Positions 56,384-64,000 of a DNA stretch of 64,000 bases are shown piece after piece. Below the pieces are notes generated by a model. That model did no database searches. It was not told where the DNA came from and worked only from the letters and a program-made list of their open reading frames with translations. Source of the DNA: Bacteroidota bacterium (lineage in GTDB: Bacteria > Bacteroidota > Ignavibacteria > UBA10030 > UBA8401); assembly GCA_041658205.1 (NCBI GenBank), contig JBBAAO010000001.1, positions 1,550,001 through 1,614,000 on the forward strand, written 5' to 3'. Every line of letters starts with the position of its first letter. Within the stretch, counting starts at the first letter, position 1. The translations under genes and the position numbers were made by a program.

Positions 56384-58351
56384 TTAGTCCACTATGCAAC
56401 GATATCTAAAAATACGTGTAGCCCCACCATTCAAAGAAAATGAAGAACTTGTACTGAATGTTGTACCAACTACCTGAGCAACGTCTATATCAGCACCCGT
56501 TGTTAAATTGGAGACAGTTACTCCATCATCGATGGTAATACCTTCGCCTGAACCGTACCCGTTTGTTAAATGGGTCAATTCCGTTTGGATCGCGTTTGAA
56601 ATGAGGATGTTGGAAATAGAAGCTGCCGATCCATTCGATACTGTGATTTTATAGACCACTGTATCGGAAGGTCCAATTTTCATTGACGCTCCTAAAAATG
56701 CTGTGTAGTTATCATTAAAACCAACGCGAAGTACACTGTCAATTTCCATTGAGATAGAAAGTGTTTGCATTGTGATCTTCGTGACTACCACACCATTATC
56801 ATCAGTCGATGTATAACCATAGAAAATGTTTCCGGTCGTGGTAACGGCTGATGCTGTAATGGTTTTCTTTAATGAATCATTTAACACAGCAGGTGTTGAT
56901 CCGGTTTTATACAAACGAGTATAAACTCGAACATAGACATATTGACCGGTTCCTTTTGCCACATTTGATAGACTTGTTATTGAGTTTTCAGTAATCGCAG
57001 CATTTGCTGTCAACGGCGACGATGCAAAATACACGGTGGTCGCAGTAGCAGAATCAGCAATCGATCCAGTTGCATTATGACTTTTTGTGAGGTTAACACT
57101 ATTGGTAGTGTTTCCCATATTTTTTAAGAAGTACTGAAACTCTACTATTTCGTTAGAACCCGTCGATAAAGTCGAGTTGATTGGATTTACTGGAATCCAT
57201 TTAAATCCATATGAGGTTGCTACCGTGATATTTGAAACACTAGATGTACTATTTGGTGTGAAATTAATTGAACCTGTTGATATACTATAACTACCCGCAG
57301 GCCATGCACTTGTTCCTGAAGTAGTAATAGTTGCACCGGATGCAGGACCTGTAGCTACCGTTGTATCAATTGTTAACAAATTGCCAAAACTAAATGTTTG
57401 TGTATTTGTATTGTATGTGGTAGTGAAATTTGTATATGCAAGATTTGCTTGTGGTATTGTAATAGTAACAGTACCTGCTGAATAGGAATATGATACATCA
57501 GAAGGCGTTGGTGGAACAGGAGAACTAAGAGTATTGGTGGTAGCTAATGTTGTTGGCCCTGCTCCACCATTCCATGTTAAACCAGAAGGAACAACAAAAG
57601 TGAATGTTGCTGCACTGGTAGGATTTGTTGTTCCGGTATTGCTATAGACAACTGAGTACTGTACTGGTGCCCCAGGTATTGCAGGGGTTGGTGGGGTTTG
57701 TGTAATTGTCACGCTAACTACTGGTTTTTGTATCCTGACGCTAACATCTCTATCAGTTGAGAAACCACTATTTACGTAAAATACATCTGCCCCAGAATTA
57801 TCAACCGGGAAATTTGTAAATGTAACTCTCACCCTTGCAGAATCGTCATTGTTTAATGATGCAGGAGTTGTAATTTTTAATAAATAGTTTTTTGTTGTCG
57901 GTGATCCTTCTACATAAACTTCGTTTCCAGAAACTAATACATCAGCCCCATCGAAAACTAGAGGGGTTCCATTGTCGACATACAATTCATAGGTACTTGG
58001 AGTAAATTTACCTGTTCCAGTACCAGAGGGAAGACTATAACCAACTGAAAATGTTGTCGAATAGTTTGAAGTACTTGAAAATGATACCGGAATGTATACG
58101 CTTTGATTTTGCAACGCAGTTTGGTCAGCAACAGTCGAAAAACTACCGGCAACTTTGTGCCCTACAAAGAAGGAAATTGTGTTCGATGTTTTCGAACGAG
58201 AATTACTTCCATCGGTAAATGTAACACTAGCTGTGTTGCTAATTGCTGTTCCTGCAGTCGTTCCCGTTGCGAATGCAGACTGAACTGAAGAAAGCACCAG
58301 CATTATGACTAATGCTATGCTTAAGCGAGAGAACATTTTATTGTTCTTCAT
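56384..58351 (-). CDS. Secreted DUF11-domain protein, first gene of the surface run
   Basis: 655 residues from the ATG at 58351, chosen for AGGAG 8 bases upstream and the signal peptide start MKNNKMFSRLSIALVIML; the frame extends to 58384. The mature start is TGTTAGTAISNTASVTF, echoing the GT.AGT.I motif of the two paralogues. Beta-rich domains follow, with a DUF11 segment (VQYSVVYSNTGTTNP), a DUF11-like segment ending near KITVSNGSAAS, and the terminal strand IFRYRCIVD. Very rich in S, T, N and G. Likely a major extracellular subunit, by position and composition; function unproven. Confidence 0.8.
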   Translation of the reverse strand: MKNNKMFSRLSIALVIMLVLSSVQSAFATGTTAGTAISNTASVTFTDGSNSRSKTSNTISFFVGHKVAGSFSTVADQTALQNQSVYIPVSFSSTSNYSTTFSVGYSLPSGTGTGKFTPSTYELYVDNGTPLVFDGADVLVSGNEVYVEGSPTTKNYLLKITTPASLNNDDSARVRVTFTNFPVDNSGADVFYVNSGFSTDRDVSVRIQKPVVSVTITQTPPTPAIPGAPVQYSVVYSNTGTTNPTSAATFTFVVPSGLTWNGGAGPTTLATTNTLSSPVPPTPSDVSYSYSAGTVTITIPQANLAYTNFTTTYNTNTQTFSFGNLLTIDTTVATGPASGATITTSGTSAWPAGSYSISTGSINFTPNSTSSVSNITVATSYGFKWIPVNPINSTLSTGSNEIVEFQYFLKNMGNTTNSVNLTKSHNATGSIADSATATTVYFASSPLTANAAITENSITSLSNVAKGTGQYVYVRVYTRLYKTGSTPAVLNDSLKKTITASAVTTTGNIFYGYTSTDDNGVVVTKITMQTLSISMEIDSVLRVGFNDNYTAFLGASMKIGPSDTVVYKITVSNGSAASISNILISNAIQTELTHLTNGYGSGEGITIDDGVTVSNLTTGADIDVAQVVGTTFSTSSSFSLNGGATRIFRYRCIVD

Positions 58352-58487
58352 ATGTGTATCTCCTTGTGTTGTGAGTTTGTTCATTTTGTTTTTTAATTTT
58401 TTGTTATTTAATCTGTTTTTCTTTTAACACTTTTTTTACTATGGTGGTTTGTTATACATATTATTTTCCTTTTTAATAGTGATAAAT

Positions 58488-59393
58488 TTATTTGTGATTA
58501 TGTATTGTTGTTAAATTCATATTTCCAAATTGCATTGATTCAAGCTCAGCATATGATGCGTAATATGTTACGGAGTCAAGTTGATTTACCAAGAGATCTT
58601 TAAATGCGTTGCCGCCAACGATACAATGCGAACCGCTCGATTTTGCCAACTCTGCTACCTTCTTTAATTCATTGACCAATTGTTCTTTATTTTCGGTAAA
58701 TGATGTATACAGACAAACTGCAAATGGTTTTGTGCGAACAACAAATTGATTGATTGCTTCTGCACTGATACCAGAACCTAAATTCATCGCCGTATATCCA
58801 TTCACTTCAAGCAAAGTCATCACTGCTGCTAACTCGACATCATTTTTTCCATTTTCAATAGAGGCACAAACCACTGGTTTATAATTGCGCGATTGTTTGT
58901 TCACTGTTTCATTTAATTGATTGAGCGAAGAGGTCAAAACATTTTGTGCCAAATGAAATTCGCTGATGGAGAGTTTATCTTGAACAAGTAAAAACCCTAA
59001 CTTCTTTACTGTTGGTTTTACAACATTGTCGAACAACGATGCAACTGATAACCCTGCATTAAGACTTTCACTAAACAATGTGAGGATCTCTTGCTTCTTT
59101 CCTTTGATCGCCGAAGAAAAACAGACGGAATGTAAAACGTTGTATTCTTTTTTGTGAACGATTGAACGGATGATCATTTCATCACTCATCAACTGAGGAA
59201 GCGCCTGAGCGGGTTGAGTTCCATAATTGTTTTCAGTGATAAAATTGTAAAGATCTTCCGAACGGAATTTTCGATGTCCACCCGGAGTACGAAAACATTT
59301 AAGTTTTCCTTCATCTGTCCAACGTTTTACTGTTGACTTGTCCACGTGCAAAATATTTGCGACGTCATGTGTTGTGAATAAAACTTCTCCCAT
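58488..59393 (-). CDS. MerR-HTH regulator with B12-type cap and Rossmann sensor domains (CarH/LitR-like)
   Basis: 301 residues. An N-terminal MerR/excisionase-type helix-turn-helix (TTHDVANILHVDKSTVKRW, wing PGGHRKF) is followed by a four-helix cap (about 75-165) and a Rossmann-like B12-binding fold (about 172-290). In CarH/LitR the Rossmann motif has a cobalamin-binding His; here D185 (GKNDVEL) aligns there. The cap WxxxEH motif is also lost (F146 replaces Glu, H147 kept, Trp position is Leu). A different ligand, or none, is inferred. It lies 136 bp upstream of the surface-gene run on the same strand, with no terminator between, so it is the likely controller. GAGG lies 5 bases before its ATG. 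Confidence 0.83.
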   Translation of the reverse strand: MGEVLFTTHDVANILHVDKSTVKRWTDEGKLKCFRTPGGHRKFRSEDLYNFITENNYGTQPAQALPQLMSDEMIIRSIVHKKEYNVLHSVCFSSAIKGKKQEILTLFSESLNAGLSVASLFDNVVKPTVKKLGFLLVQDKLSISEFHLAQNVLTSSLNQLNETVNKQSRNYKPVVCASIENGKNDVELAAVMTLLEVNGYTAMNLGSGISAEAINQFVVRTKPFAVCLYTSFTENKEQLVNELKKVAELAKSSGSHCIVGGNAFKDLLVNQLDSVTYYASYAELESMQFGNMNLTTIHNHK

Positions 59394-59438
59394 ACGATCC
59401 TCAAAAATTAAATGAGCGGTTTGAACTATTTTCTACTA

Positions 59439-59469
59439 CAAAGGTAGGAAGTTTAGAAAACCCAAGCAA
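59439..59469 (-). promoter_or_regulatory. Bacteroidota-type promoter of the MerR-HTH regulator
   Basis: Minus-strand TACCTTTG (59446-59439) fits TAnnTTTG, with TTG (59469-59467) exactly 20 bases upstream, the same spacing as in the barrel-gene promoter at 20879. Predicted leader about 40 bases. I see no such promoter in the 136 bp after the regulator, so it may drive the whole surface run. Confidence 0.6.
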
Positions 59470-59479
59470 TACAATGTGA

Positions 59480-59601
59480 ATTAGAGTATTTTAATACAAT
59501 TCTTAGCTTGAGTTAAGACACATTAGAATTCTCTAATAAATATTTTATAGATAATGATGGGTTACATATTAAATATTTGACATAATTAGAATGTTTTAAT
59601 A
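59480..59601. promoter_or_regulatory. Three operator-like sites upstream of the regulator promoter
   Basis: Three 17-base sites align with no gaps: ATTAGAGTATTTTAATA (59480-59496), ATTAGAATTCTCTAATA (59522-59538) and ATTAGAATGTTTTAATA (59585-59601). Their form is an inverted repeat ATTAGA-N4-TYTAAT. Start-to-start spacings are 42 and 63 bp, close to 4 and 6 helical turns, so all three face the same side of the DNA. The first lies 11 bp upstream of the -33 element, as for an activator. Confidence 0.6.
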
Positions 59602-59992
59602 AGAGATAATTTTGACTGATTTATTGTAGAGTTTTACAACACATTATTTGTATATTGTGATAGGTTACACACAAATGCAAGATTAAAATGTAGTTAATTT
59701 GATAGTTTCGCTAAAGAAACTAAGGGGAAAGTTAGGTAGGGTCTTTTTTAGTAACGATTACTGTGTAGCGAATGTGTATAATTACTTTATTTTGTTTTTT
59801 GTAAATACTCAGTTTTTATGATTCTTTACCACTAAAAACACGAAAACACAAAATTTTACCAATCTTTTTGGTGTAATGGTTTAACAAAAATTACATTTTC
59901 GTGATTTGGTGGAATGTTTTTGAATTTTTATGTATTTCTGCGGAGTAGTAACGTTTTTATATCTAAACTCGCTCTGCAAAAATCAAAATTGA

Positions 59993-61306
59993 CTATTTCG
60001 ATATGCCGTTTTTTCCAATTTCTTTGACAATTTCACAAAATCTATCTAATTCCTGAGTAGTCGTATATAGATTTGGGGTAATACGCACACCTTTAAATTC
60101 GTCATGTACAATCGGTGTCGTATAAATTTTATATTTTGACATTAAATGTCCAACCAATTCGACGGGTTCTACCCCTTCAATCCCAAAATTACCAATAGCA
60201 CACGAAAATTGATCATCAAACGAGGTATTAAAATATACTTTTGGAGTAGTTTTAAGATTATTCATCCAATATCGACTTAAATATCGTAGTCTTGCTTCCT
60301 TTCGCTTTCCACCAATCCCATTATGATATGCTATTGCCTCTCCTATCGCAAGCTTAGGTGCTATGGAATTTGTACCAATTTCTTCAAATTTTCTAATATC
60401 ATTTGCTTGTTTCTTTTCAGCAGCCATTAAAGGCCATATTTTCTCGATTTTGTCTTTCTTAATAAACAAAAGCCCTGTTCCTTTTGGTGCATAGAGCCAT
60501 TTATGCAAACTAACTCCATAATAATCACATTCCAAGTTATTTTGCTTAAAATCAATCTGTGCAAATGAATGTGCACCATCTACGATTACCTCGATTCCTT
60601 TGGATTTTGCTAACTCACATACCTCTTTGACTGGTAATATTTGACCGGTCAGGTTAATCTGATGACACATTAAAATTACTTTGGTTTTTGTTGTGATTCC
60701 TTTCGCAAATGCATCAACTATTTCTTTATTTGACTTTGCAGGAACCGGTATTTTTACCATTTTAAGCACCAAACCTTCACGTATTTCGCGCTGTTTTAGT
60801 GTTGTGAGCATTCTAGGATAATCTTGTGTGGTTGTCAAAATCTCATCACCGCTTTTCAAATCCATTCCCATCAACAATATTTCCAGTGATTCCGAAGCAT
60901 TTCGCGTTATGGCAATTTCTTCCCTATCACAACCAAACAGCTCAGATAACCCCGTCCTGATTGTTTCAACTTGAGGTTGCAGAATCTGCCACATTGTGTA
61001 CGCCGTAGCATCTTCCTGTTGCCACTGATATCGAATCAATGCTTCTGTGACAATACGAGGTGAAGGTGAAACACCACCATTATTCAAGTTGATGATACCG
61101 CGTGTAATGGAGAACGATTGCTGGATGGGAAACCAGAAATCCTCGTTATTGGCAGATTCAATAGGGCTGAGATGGTCAAATTCTTTGGTCTTTGCAAACA
61201 ATCGTTCTTGTAAGGACATGAGGTAAGTTGAAGAAAGAGTTGCAAGACCAAGACCTCTTCCTATGTTGGAGATGAATGTTCGTCGGTCGATATCATTGAA
61301 ATTCAT
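59993..61306 (-). CDS. Class V PLP aminotransferase with Tat-type signal (isopenicillin N epimerase-like)
   Basis: 437 residues. The N-terminus has a twin-arginine motif (DRRTFISNIGRGLGLA), so export in folded form is likely. Fold-type I class V features: VDGAHSFAQIDF holds the PLP-stacking Asp and His, and SLHKW carries the Schiff-base lysine. RNASESLEILLMG is the usual start of the cofactor site. Relatives include isopenicillin N epimerases, cysteine desulfurase-like and selenocysteine lyase-like enzymes; the substrate is unknown. Its start overlaps the AlkD-like gene by 4 bases. Confidence 0.85.
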   Translation of the reverse strand: MNFNDIDRRTFISNIGRGLGLATLSSTYLMSLQERLFAKTKEFDHLSPIESANNEDFWFPIQQSFSITRGIINLNNGGVSPSPRIVTEALIRYQWQQEDATAYTMWQILQPQVETIRTGLSELFGCDREEIAITRNASESLEILLMGMDLKSGDEILTTTQDYPRMLTTLKQREIREGLVLKMVKIPVPAKSNKEIVDAFAKGITTKTKVILMCHQINLTGQILPVKEVCELAKSKGIEVIVDGAHSFAQIDFKQNNLECDYYGVSLHKWLYAPKGTGLLFIKKDKIEKIWPLMAAEKKQANDIRKFEEIGTNSIAPKLAIGEAIAYHNGIGGKRKEARLRYLSRYWMNNLKTTPKVYFNTSFDDQFSCAIGNFGIEGVEPVELVGHLMSKYKIYTTPIVHDEFKGVRITPNLYTTTQELDRFCEIVKEIGKNGISK

Positions 61307-61995
61307 AATACACCTTTTCTTCGCTTTATCATCGCGATTGTTTTTGGATCGTTAAGTTCCCTGATTGCATCTCTGGCTATCCATTGTGCCGATGGAGAGG
61401 GAATGTTCTGAATTTCTTTCGAAAGTGCAATTGCTTTTTTGTGCAATCGAAGATTTCTTTTCCCTATCTGTCGTAAAGCCCAATTCACCCCTTTCCTTAC
61501 AAAATTTCTTTCATCTGTAGAATAGGTATAAATTAACGGGAAGAATTTTTCAAACTCGCTGTCATCGGTCTGTTTATGGTGCACTGCCAGTTCGGCGATC
61601 ATTACCAATCCCGCGCGACGTACAAACTCCTTTTTGCTTTTTGTCCATCGAAACGGCAACACAAAGGCATATGCTGTTTTTTGGAACAGTTCAGCACAAC
61701 AACAGTCACATTGTGCCCAATTGACGATCTGGTTTGCCCAGTGATCGAGCAAACGTAGATTCATTTTTCCAGGATCGGCAATAAATGCTGCAAGGATTCT
61801 TGCTTCGTGATATTCTGTACGCCACAATGAAAGTGCAAGATTATGATCCTTATTATTATGTTTAGCAAGTGCTCGAATATCAGGGGCGGAAACGCCAAAC
61901 GCTTTTTGAGCGGTAATGTTGTACCGCTTCATTCCTTCTACATTTTTTTGACTACCAAGCAAACGTAGCTCAGTAAGGATTTGAGAAACTATCAT
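61303..61995 (-). CDS. DNA alkylation repair protein, AlkD-like HEAT-repeat family
   Basis: 230 residues of antiparallel helices typical of AlkD-family glycosylases, which remove bulky or positively charged alkylated bases without flipping. LALSLWRTEYHEARILAAF and NWAQCDCCCAELF match the family core; WALRQIGKRNLRLHKKAI is a typical C-terminal repeat. It is translationally coupled to the aminotransferase gene, and its start faces the MFS gene across a 47-bp divergent gap. Confidence 0.85.
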   Translation of the reverse strand: MIVSQILTELRLLGSQKNVEGMKRYNITAQKAFGVSAPDIRALAKHNNKDHNLALSLWRTEYHEARILAAFIADPGKMNLRLLDHWANQIVNWAQCDCCCAELFQKTAYAFVLPFRWTKSKKEFVRRAGLVMIAELAVHHKQTDDSEFEKFFPLIYTYSTDERNFVRKGVNWALRQIGKRNLRLHKKAIALSKEIQNIPSPSAQWIARDAIRELNDPKTIAMIKRRKGVL

Positions 61996-62042
61996 ATGTT
62001 CTTTTTTGGGGAATATACAATAATTCAGTATCTTCTGCAGTC

Positions 62043-63191
62043 ATGTCCAAACAAAAAATAATTATTCTCTCCACCGTGTTTGTCGATGTCCTTGGATTCG
62101 GAATTGTTATTCCCATCCTTCCCTTTTATCTGATTGAATTCGGCGCATCAGCATTCACCATCACAATACTCTTTTCTACATTTTCATTTTGTGCATTTCT
62201 CAGCGCACCATTGTTGGGTGCATTATCTGATAGAATCGGGCGTCGTCCTGTTTTGCTTCTTTCTATTTTTTCAACTTCTATTGGTTGGTTCGTCTTTGCA
62301 AGTGCAGCTTCTATTCCGTTTCTCTTCTTGGGAAGGATCATAGACGGAATGGCAGCCGGTAATTTTTCGACAGCACAAAGTTATCTTGTTGATATTTCAA
62401 AGAATGATGAAAAAGAACGAATTAAAAATTTAGGAATCATTGGCGCAACGTTTGGAATAGGATTTATCTTAGGACCAATGGTCGGCGGCATTCTCAGCAA
62501 GATTTCTCACGCATTCCCTTTTTATTTTGCCGGCGGAATGGCATTGATAAATGGTATTTCAGCTTTTTTCTTTTTGGAGGAATCACATCACAATCGAAAT
62601 AGCGAACCATTACGATATAATCCGCTGACTCCTCTCATTCGAGCATATAATACTATTTCCCTGCGGTCGTTATATCTGAAATGGTTTTTAGCAAGCGTTG
62701 CATTTGTTATTATTCAAACGGTTTTTGCATTATTTGCTCAACAAGTATTCAATTATGACTCATTCCAAACGGGTATTTTGTTCACTCTCATTGGCATCGT
62801 TATCGCAATAAATCAAACGTTATTGCTCAACAAATTTTGGGTGAAACAATTTACCAACAATCAATTGGAACTGATTATGCTCGGTCTAATGATTATTGGT
62901 TTGCTCCTTACCGCCACACAAAATCGTCTTTTGTTCTTTTTAGCATTTCCATTTGTAGGAACAAGTCAGGCTGTGTACCGAGTTGTAGTAGCAAACCAAG
63001 CCATGAAGCATGCAGATCCCAAAATGAAGGGTGAGGTAATGGGAATTATTGCGTCGGTTATGACCGGTGCAATGGTGGTCAGTCCTATAGCTGCCGGAAT
63101 ACTTTTTGAACAAAACGCCTCCTTCCCTTTTATCGCCGGAGCGCTCTTTGTACTTGTAGCGTTTATCATTTCTTATAAAAATTCACCTTGA
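62043..63191 (+). CDS. MFS transporter, TCR/Tet (drug:H+ antiporter) type
   Basis: 382 residues with 12 hydrophobic segments. Motif A of the MFS is clear in loop 2-3 (GALSDRIGRRPVLLLS), and the motif C-like GIGFILGPMVGGIL lies in helix 5, a mark of antiporters. The opening VDVLGFGIVIPILPFY is typical of TetA-like proteins. It likely exports a small compound in exchange for protons; the substrate is not known. Confidence 0.87.
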   Translation: MSKQKIIILSTVFVDVLGFGIVIPILPFYLIEFGASAFTITILFSTFSFCAFLSAPLLGALSDRIGRRPVLLLSIFSTSIGWFVFASAASIPFLFLGRIIDGMAAGNFSTAQSYLVDISKNDEKERIKNLGIIGATFGIGFILGPMVGGILSKISHAFPFYFAGGMALINGISAFFFLEESHHNRNSEPLRYNPLTPLIRAYNTISLRSLYLKWFLASVAFVIIQTVFALFAQQVFNYDSFQTGILFTLIGIVIAINQTLLLNKFWVKQFTNNQLELIMLGLMIIGLLLTATQNRLLFFLAFPFVGTSQAVYRVVVANQAMKHADPKMKGEVMGIIASVMTGAMVVSPIAAGILFEQNASFPFIAGALFVLVAFIISYKNSP

Positions 63192-63246
63192 TTTCTTACA
63201 ACGGTTTCCGTATCTAATACCAAATCTTAACCATAGGAGGAAAGTA

Positions 63247-64000
63247 ATGGCGTCAAAACTGTTTGTTACTAAACCACTAAAAGACTTGATGGCAGACTCG
63301 CAGGAGAATGATCATTCTCTGAAACGAACACTCGGCCCGATTAATCTTACCTTGCTTGGAATCGGTGCTATCATCGGTGCAGGGTTATTTGTTCGCACGG
63401 CAGCCGCTGCGGCTGAACATGCCGGACCGGCAGTGACAATTTCTTACATTGTTGCCGCCATTGGATGCGCATTTGCAGGTTTATGTTATGCTGAATTTGC
63501 ATCGTCCATTCCTATTGCCGGAAGTGCCTACACGTATTCGTATGCTACTATGGGTGAATTTGTTGCGTGGATTATTGGCTGGGATTTAATTCTGGAATAT
63601 GCATTCGGCGCCGCAACAGTTGCCATTGCGTGGTCCGAATATCTTAACAAGCTTCTTGGAAATTGGAATATTCAAATTCCATTTGAATGGAGTCACTCTC
63701 CTTTTGAGGTTTCTCCCGATGGAATTAGCGGGTTGGTAAATCTACCTGCGGTATTAATTTTATTTTTAATTACCATGCTGCTTATTCGAGGAACTCAAGA
63801 GTCTGCATTTGTCAACGGAATTATTGTTGTGATCAAAGTTTCTATCGTCCTTCTTTTTATCGGATTTGGATGGGCTTACATCAATCCTATGAATCAAACA
63901 CCACTGATTCCGGAACCGATGGTCATTAAATCTCACCTCGGGTCGGACATTAATTTTGGCGGTATTATGGGGATTCTTGGAGGTGCAGGCGTCGTCTTTT
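63247..64000 (+). CDS. APC-family amino acid permease (C-terminus beyond window)
   Basis: The first 251 codons of a gene that runs off the window end. The start at ATG 63247 has a perfect AGGAGG site 6 bases upstream. The N-terminal tail (SLKRTLGPINLTLLG) and the helix-1 motif GIGAIIGAGLFV are those of the cationic amino acid transporter subgroup, and PIAGSAYTYSYATMGE is the conserved APC helix 3 region. It imports amino acids across the inner membrane. It lies 55 bp after the MFS gene on the same strand. Confidence 0.9.
   Translation, partial: MASKLFVTKPLKDLMADSQENDHSLKRTLGPINLTLLGIGAIIGAGLFVRTAAAAAEHAGPAVTISYIVAAIGCAFAGLCYAEFASSIPIAGSAYTYSYATMGEFVAWIIGWDLILEYAFGAATVAIAWSEYLNKLLGNWNIQIPFEWSHSPFEVSPDGISGLVNLPAVLILFLITMLLIRGTQESAFVNGIIVVIKVSIVLLFIGFGWAYINPMNQTPLIPEPMVIKSHLGSDINFGGIMGILGGAGVVF

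Larger units (their letters stand above)
59394..59992. other. 599-bp AT-rich regulatory intergenic region
   Basis: No protein frame or structured RNA is seen. The part nearest the regulator holds its promoter and three operator-like sites; the rest (about 59610-59992) shows only AT-rich sequence and a repeated GGTTACA at 59560 and 59663. Confidence 0.6.

Noticed and set aside
58488..59393. B12-dependent CarH photoreceptor
   Set aside because: The cobalamin His and the cap Trp/Glu are replaced; only the fold is claimed.

Overview
The window is AT-rich and gene-dense, and looks like the chromosome of a Bacteroidota/Ignavibacteria-type bacterium. The evidence is a subtilase ending in a type IX secretion (T9SS) C-terminal sorting domain, several outer-membrane and surface proteins, two promoters of the Bacteroidota form TTG-N20-TAnnTTTG, and weak reliance on Shine-Dalgarno sites. 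The lineage call is an inference; no rRNA lies in the window.

Region by region. (1) 1-6269: a minus-strand cluster of GT2 glycosyltransferase, tandem-SDR fusion, M14 carboxypeptidase and ATP-grasp protein (cut by the window edge), plus a divergent STELLO/DUF288-like glycosyltransferase. (2) 6348-8322: a large acyl-CoA mutase subunit that resembles methylmalonyl-CoA mutase but carries the isobutyryl-CoA-mutase active-site residues, and next to it a decayed antibiotic-biosynthesis-monooxygenase gene. (3) 8327-20055: a tightly packed minus-strand run nadB-purF-subtilase-pgsA-ftsY-dipeptide epimerase-mutL, mostly with 0-4 base junctions. (4) 20136-22805: a small outer-membrane barrel with its own promoter and terminator, then argD and coaE. 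(5) 22815-32011: the translation/cell-division block thrS-infC-rpmI-rplT-pheS-pheT-coiled coil-zapA-[6S-like RNA]-rny; infC appears to start at AUU. (6) 32121-36224: a DPP IV peptidase, a tRNA-Val gene with a hairpin-bearing partial copy of itself nearby, and a di-haem cytochrome c lipoprotein.

(7) 36326-59393 is the most unusual part: seven co-directional genes (about 22 kb) for secreted or surface proteins. Four are DUF11-rich proteins, one is a 2,496-residue protein with FN3 and repeated beta-rich modules, one is an Ig-like plus beta-barrel outer-membrane protein, and one is a 1,579-residue DUF11 protein ending in an OmpA peptidoglycan-binding domain. Five end in a similar C-terminal beta domain, and four mature N-termini share a GT.AGT.I-like motif. 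Just upstream is a MerR-HTH regulator with a B12-type sensor fold whose cobalamin residues are substituted. Its promoter is preceded by three 17-bp operator-like sites spaced 42 and 63 bp apart. I read this as one regulated surface-structure system (filament, sheath or matrix); no function is proven.

(8) 59993-64000: a Tat-signal class V aminotransferase coupled to an AlkD-like repair protein, then a divergent MFS exporter and an APC amino-acid permease cut by the window end.
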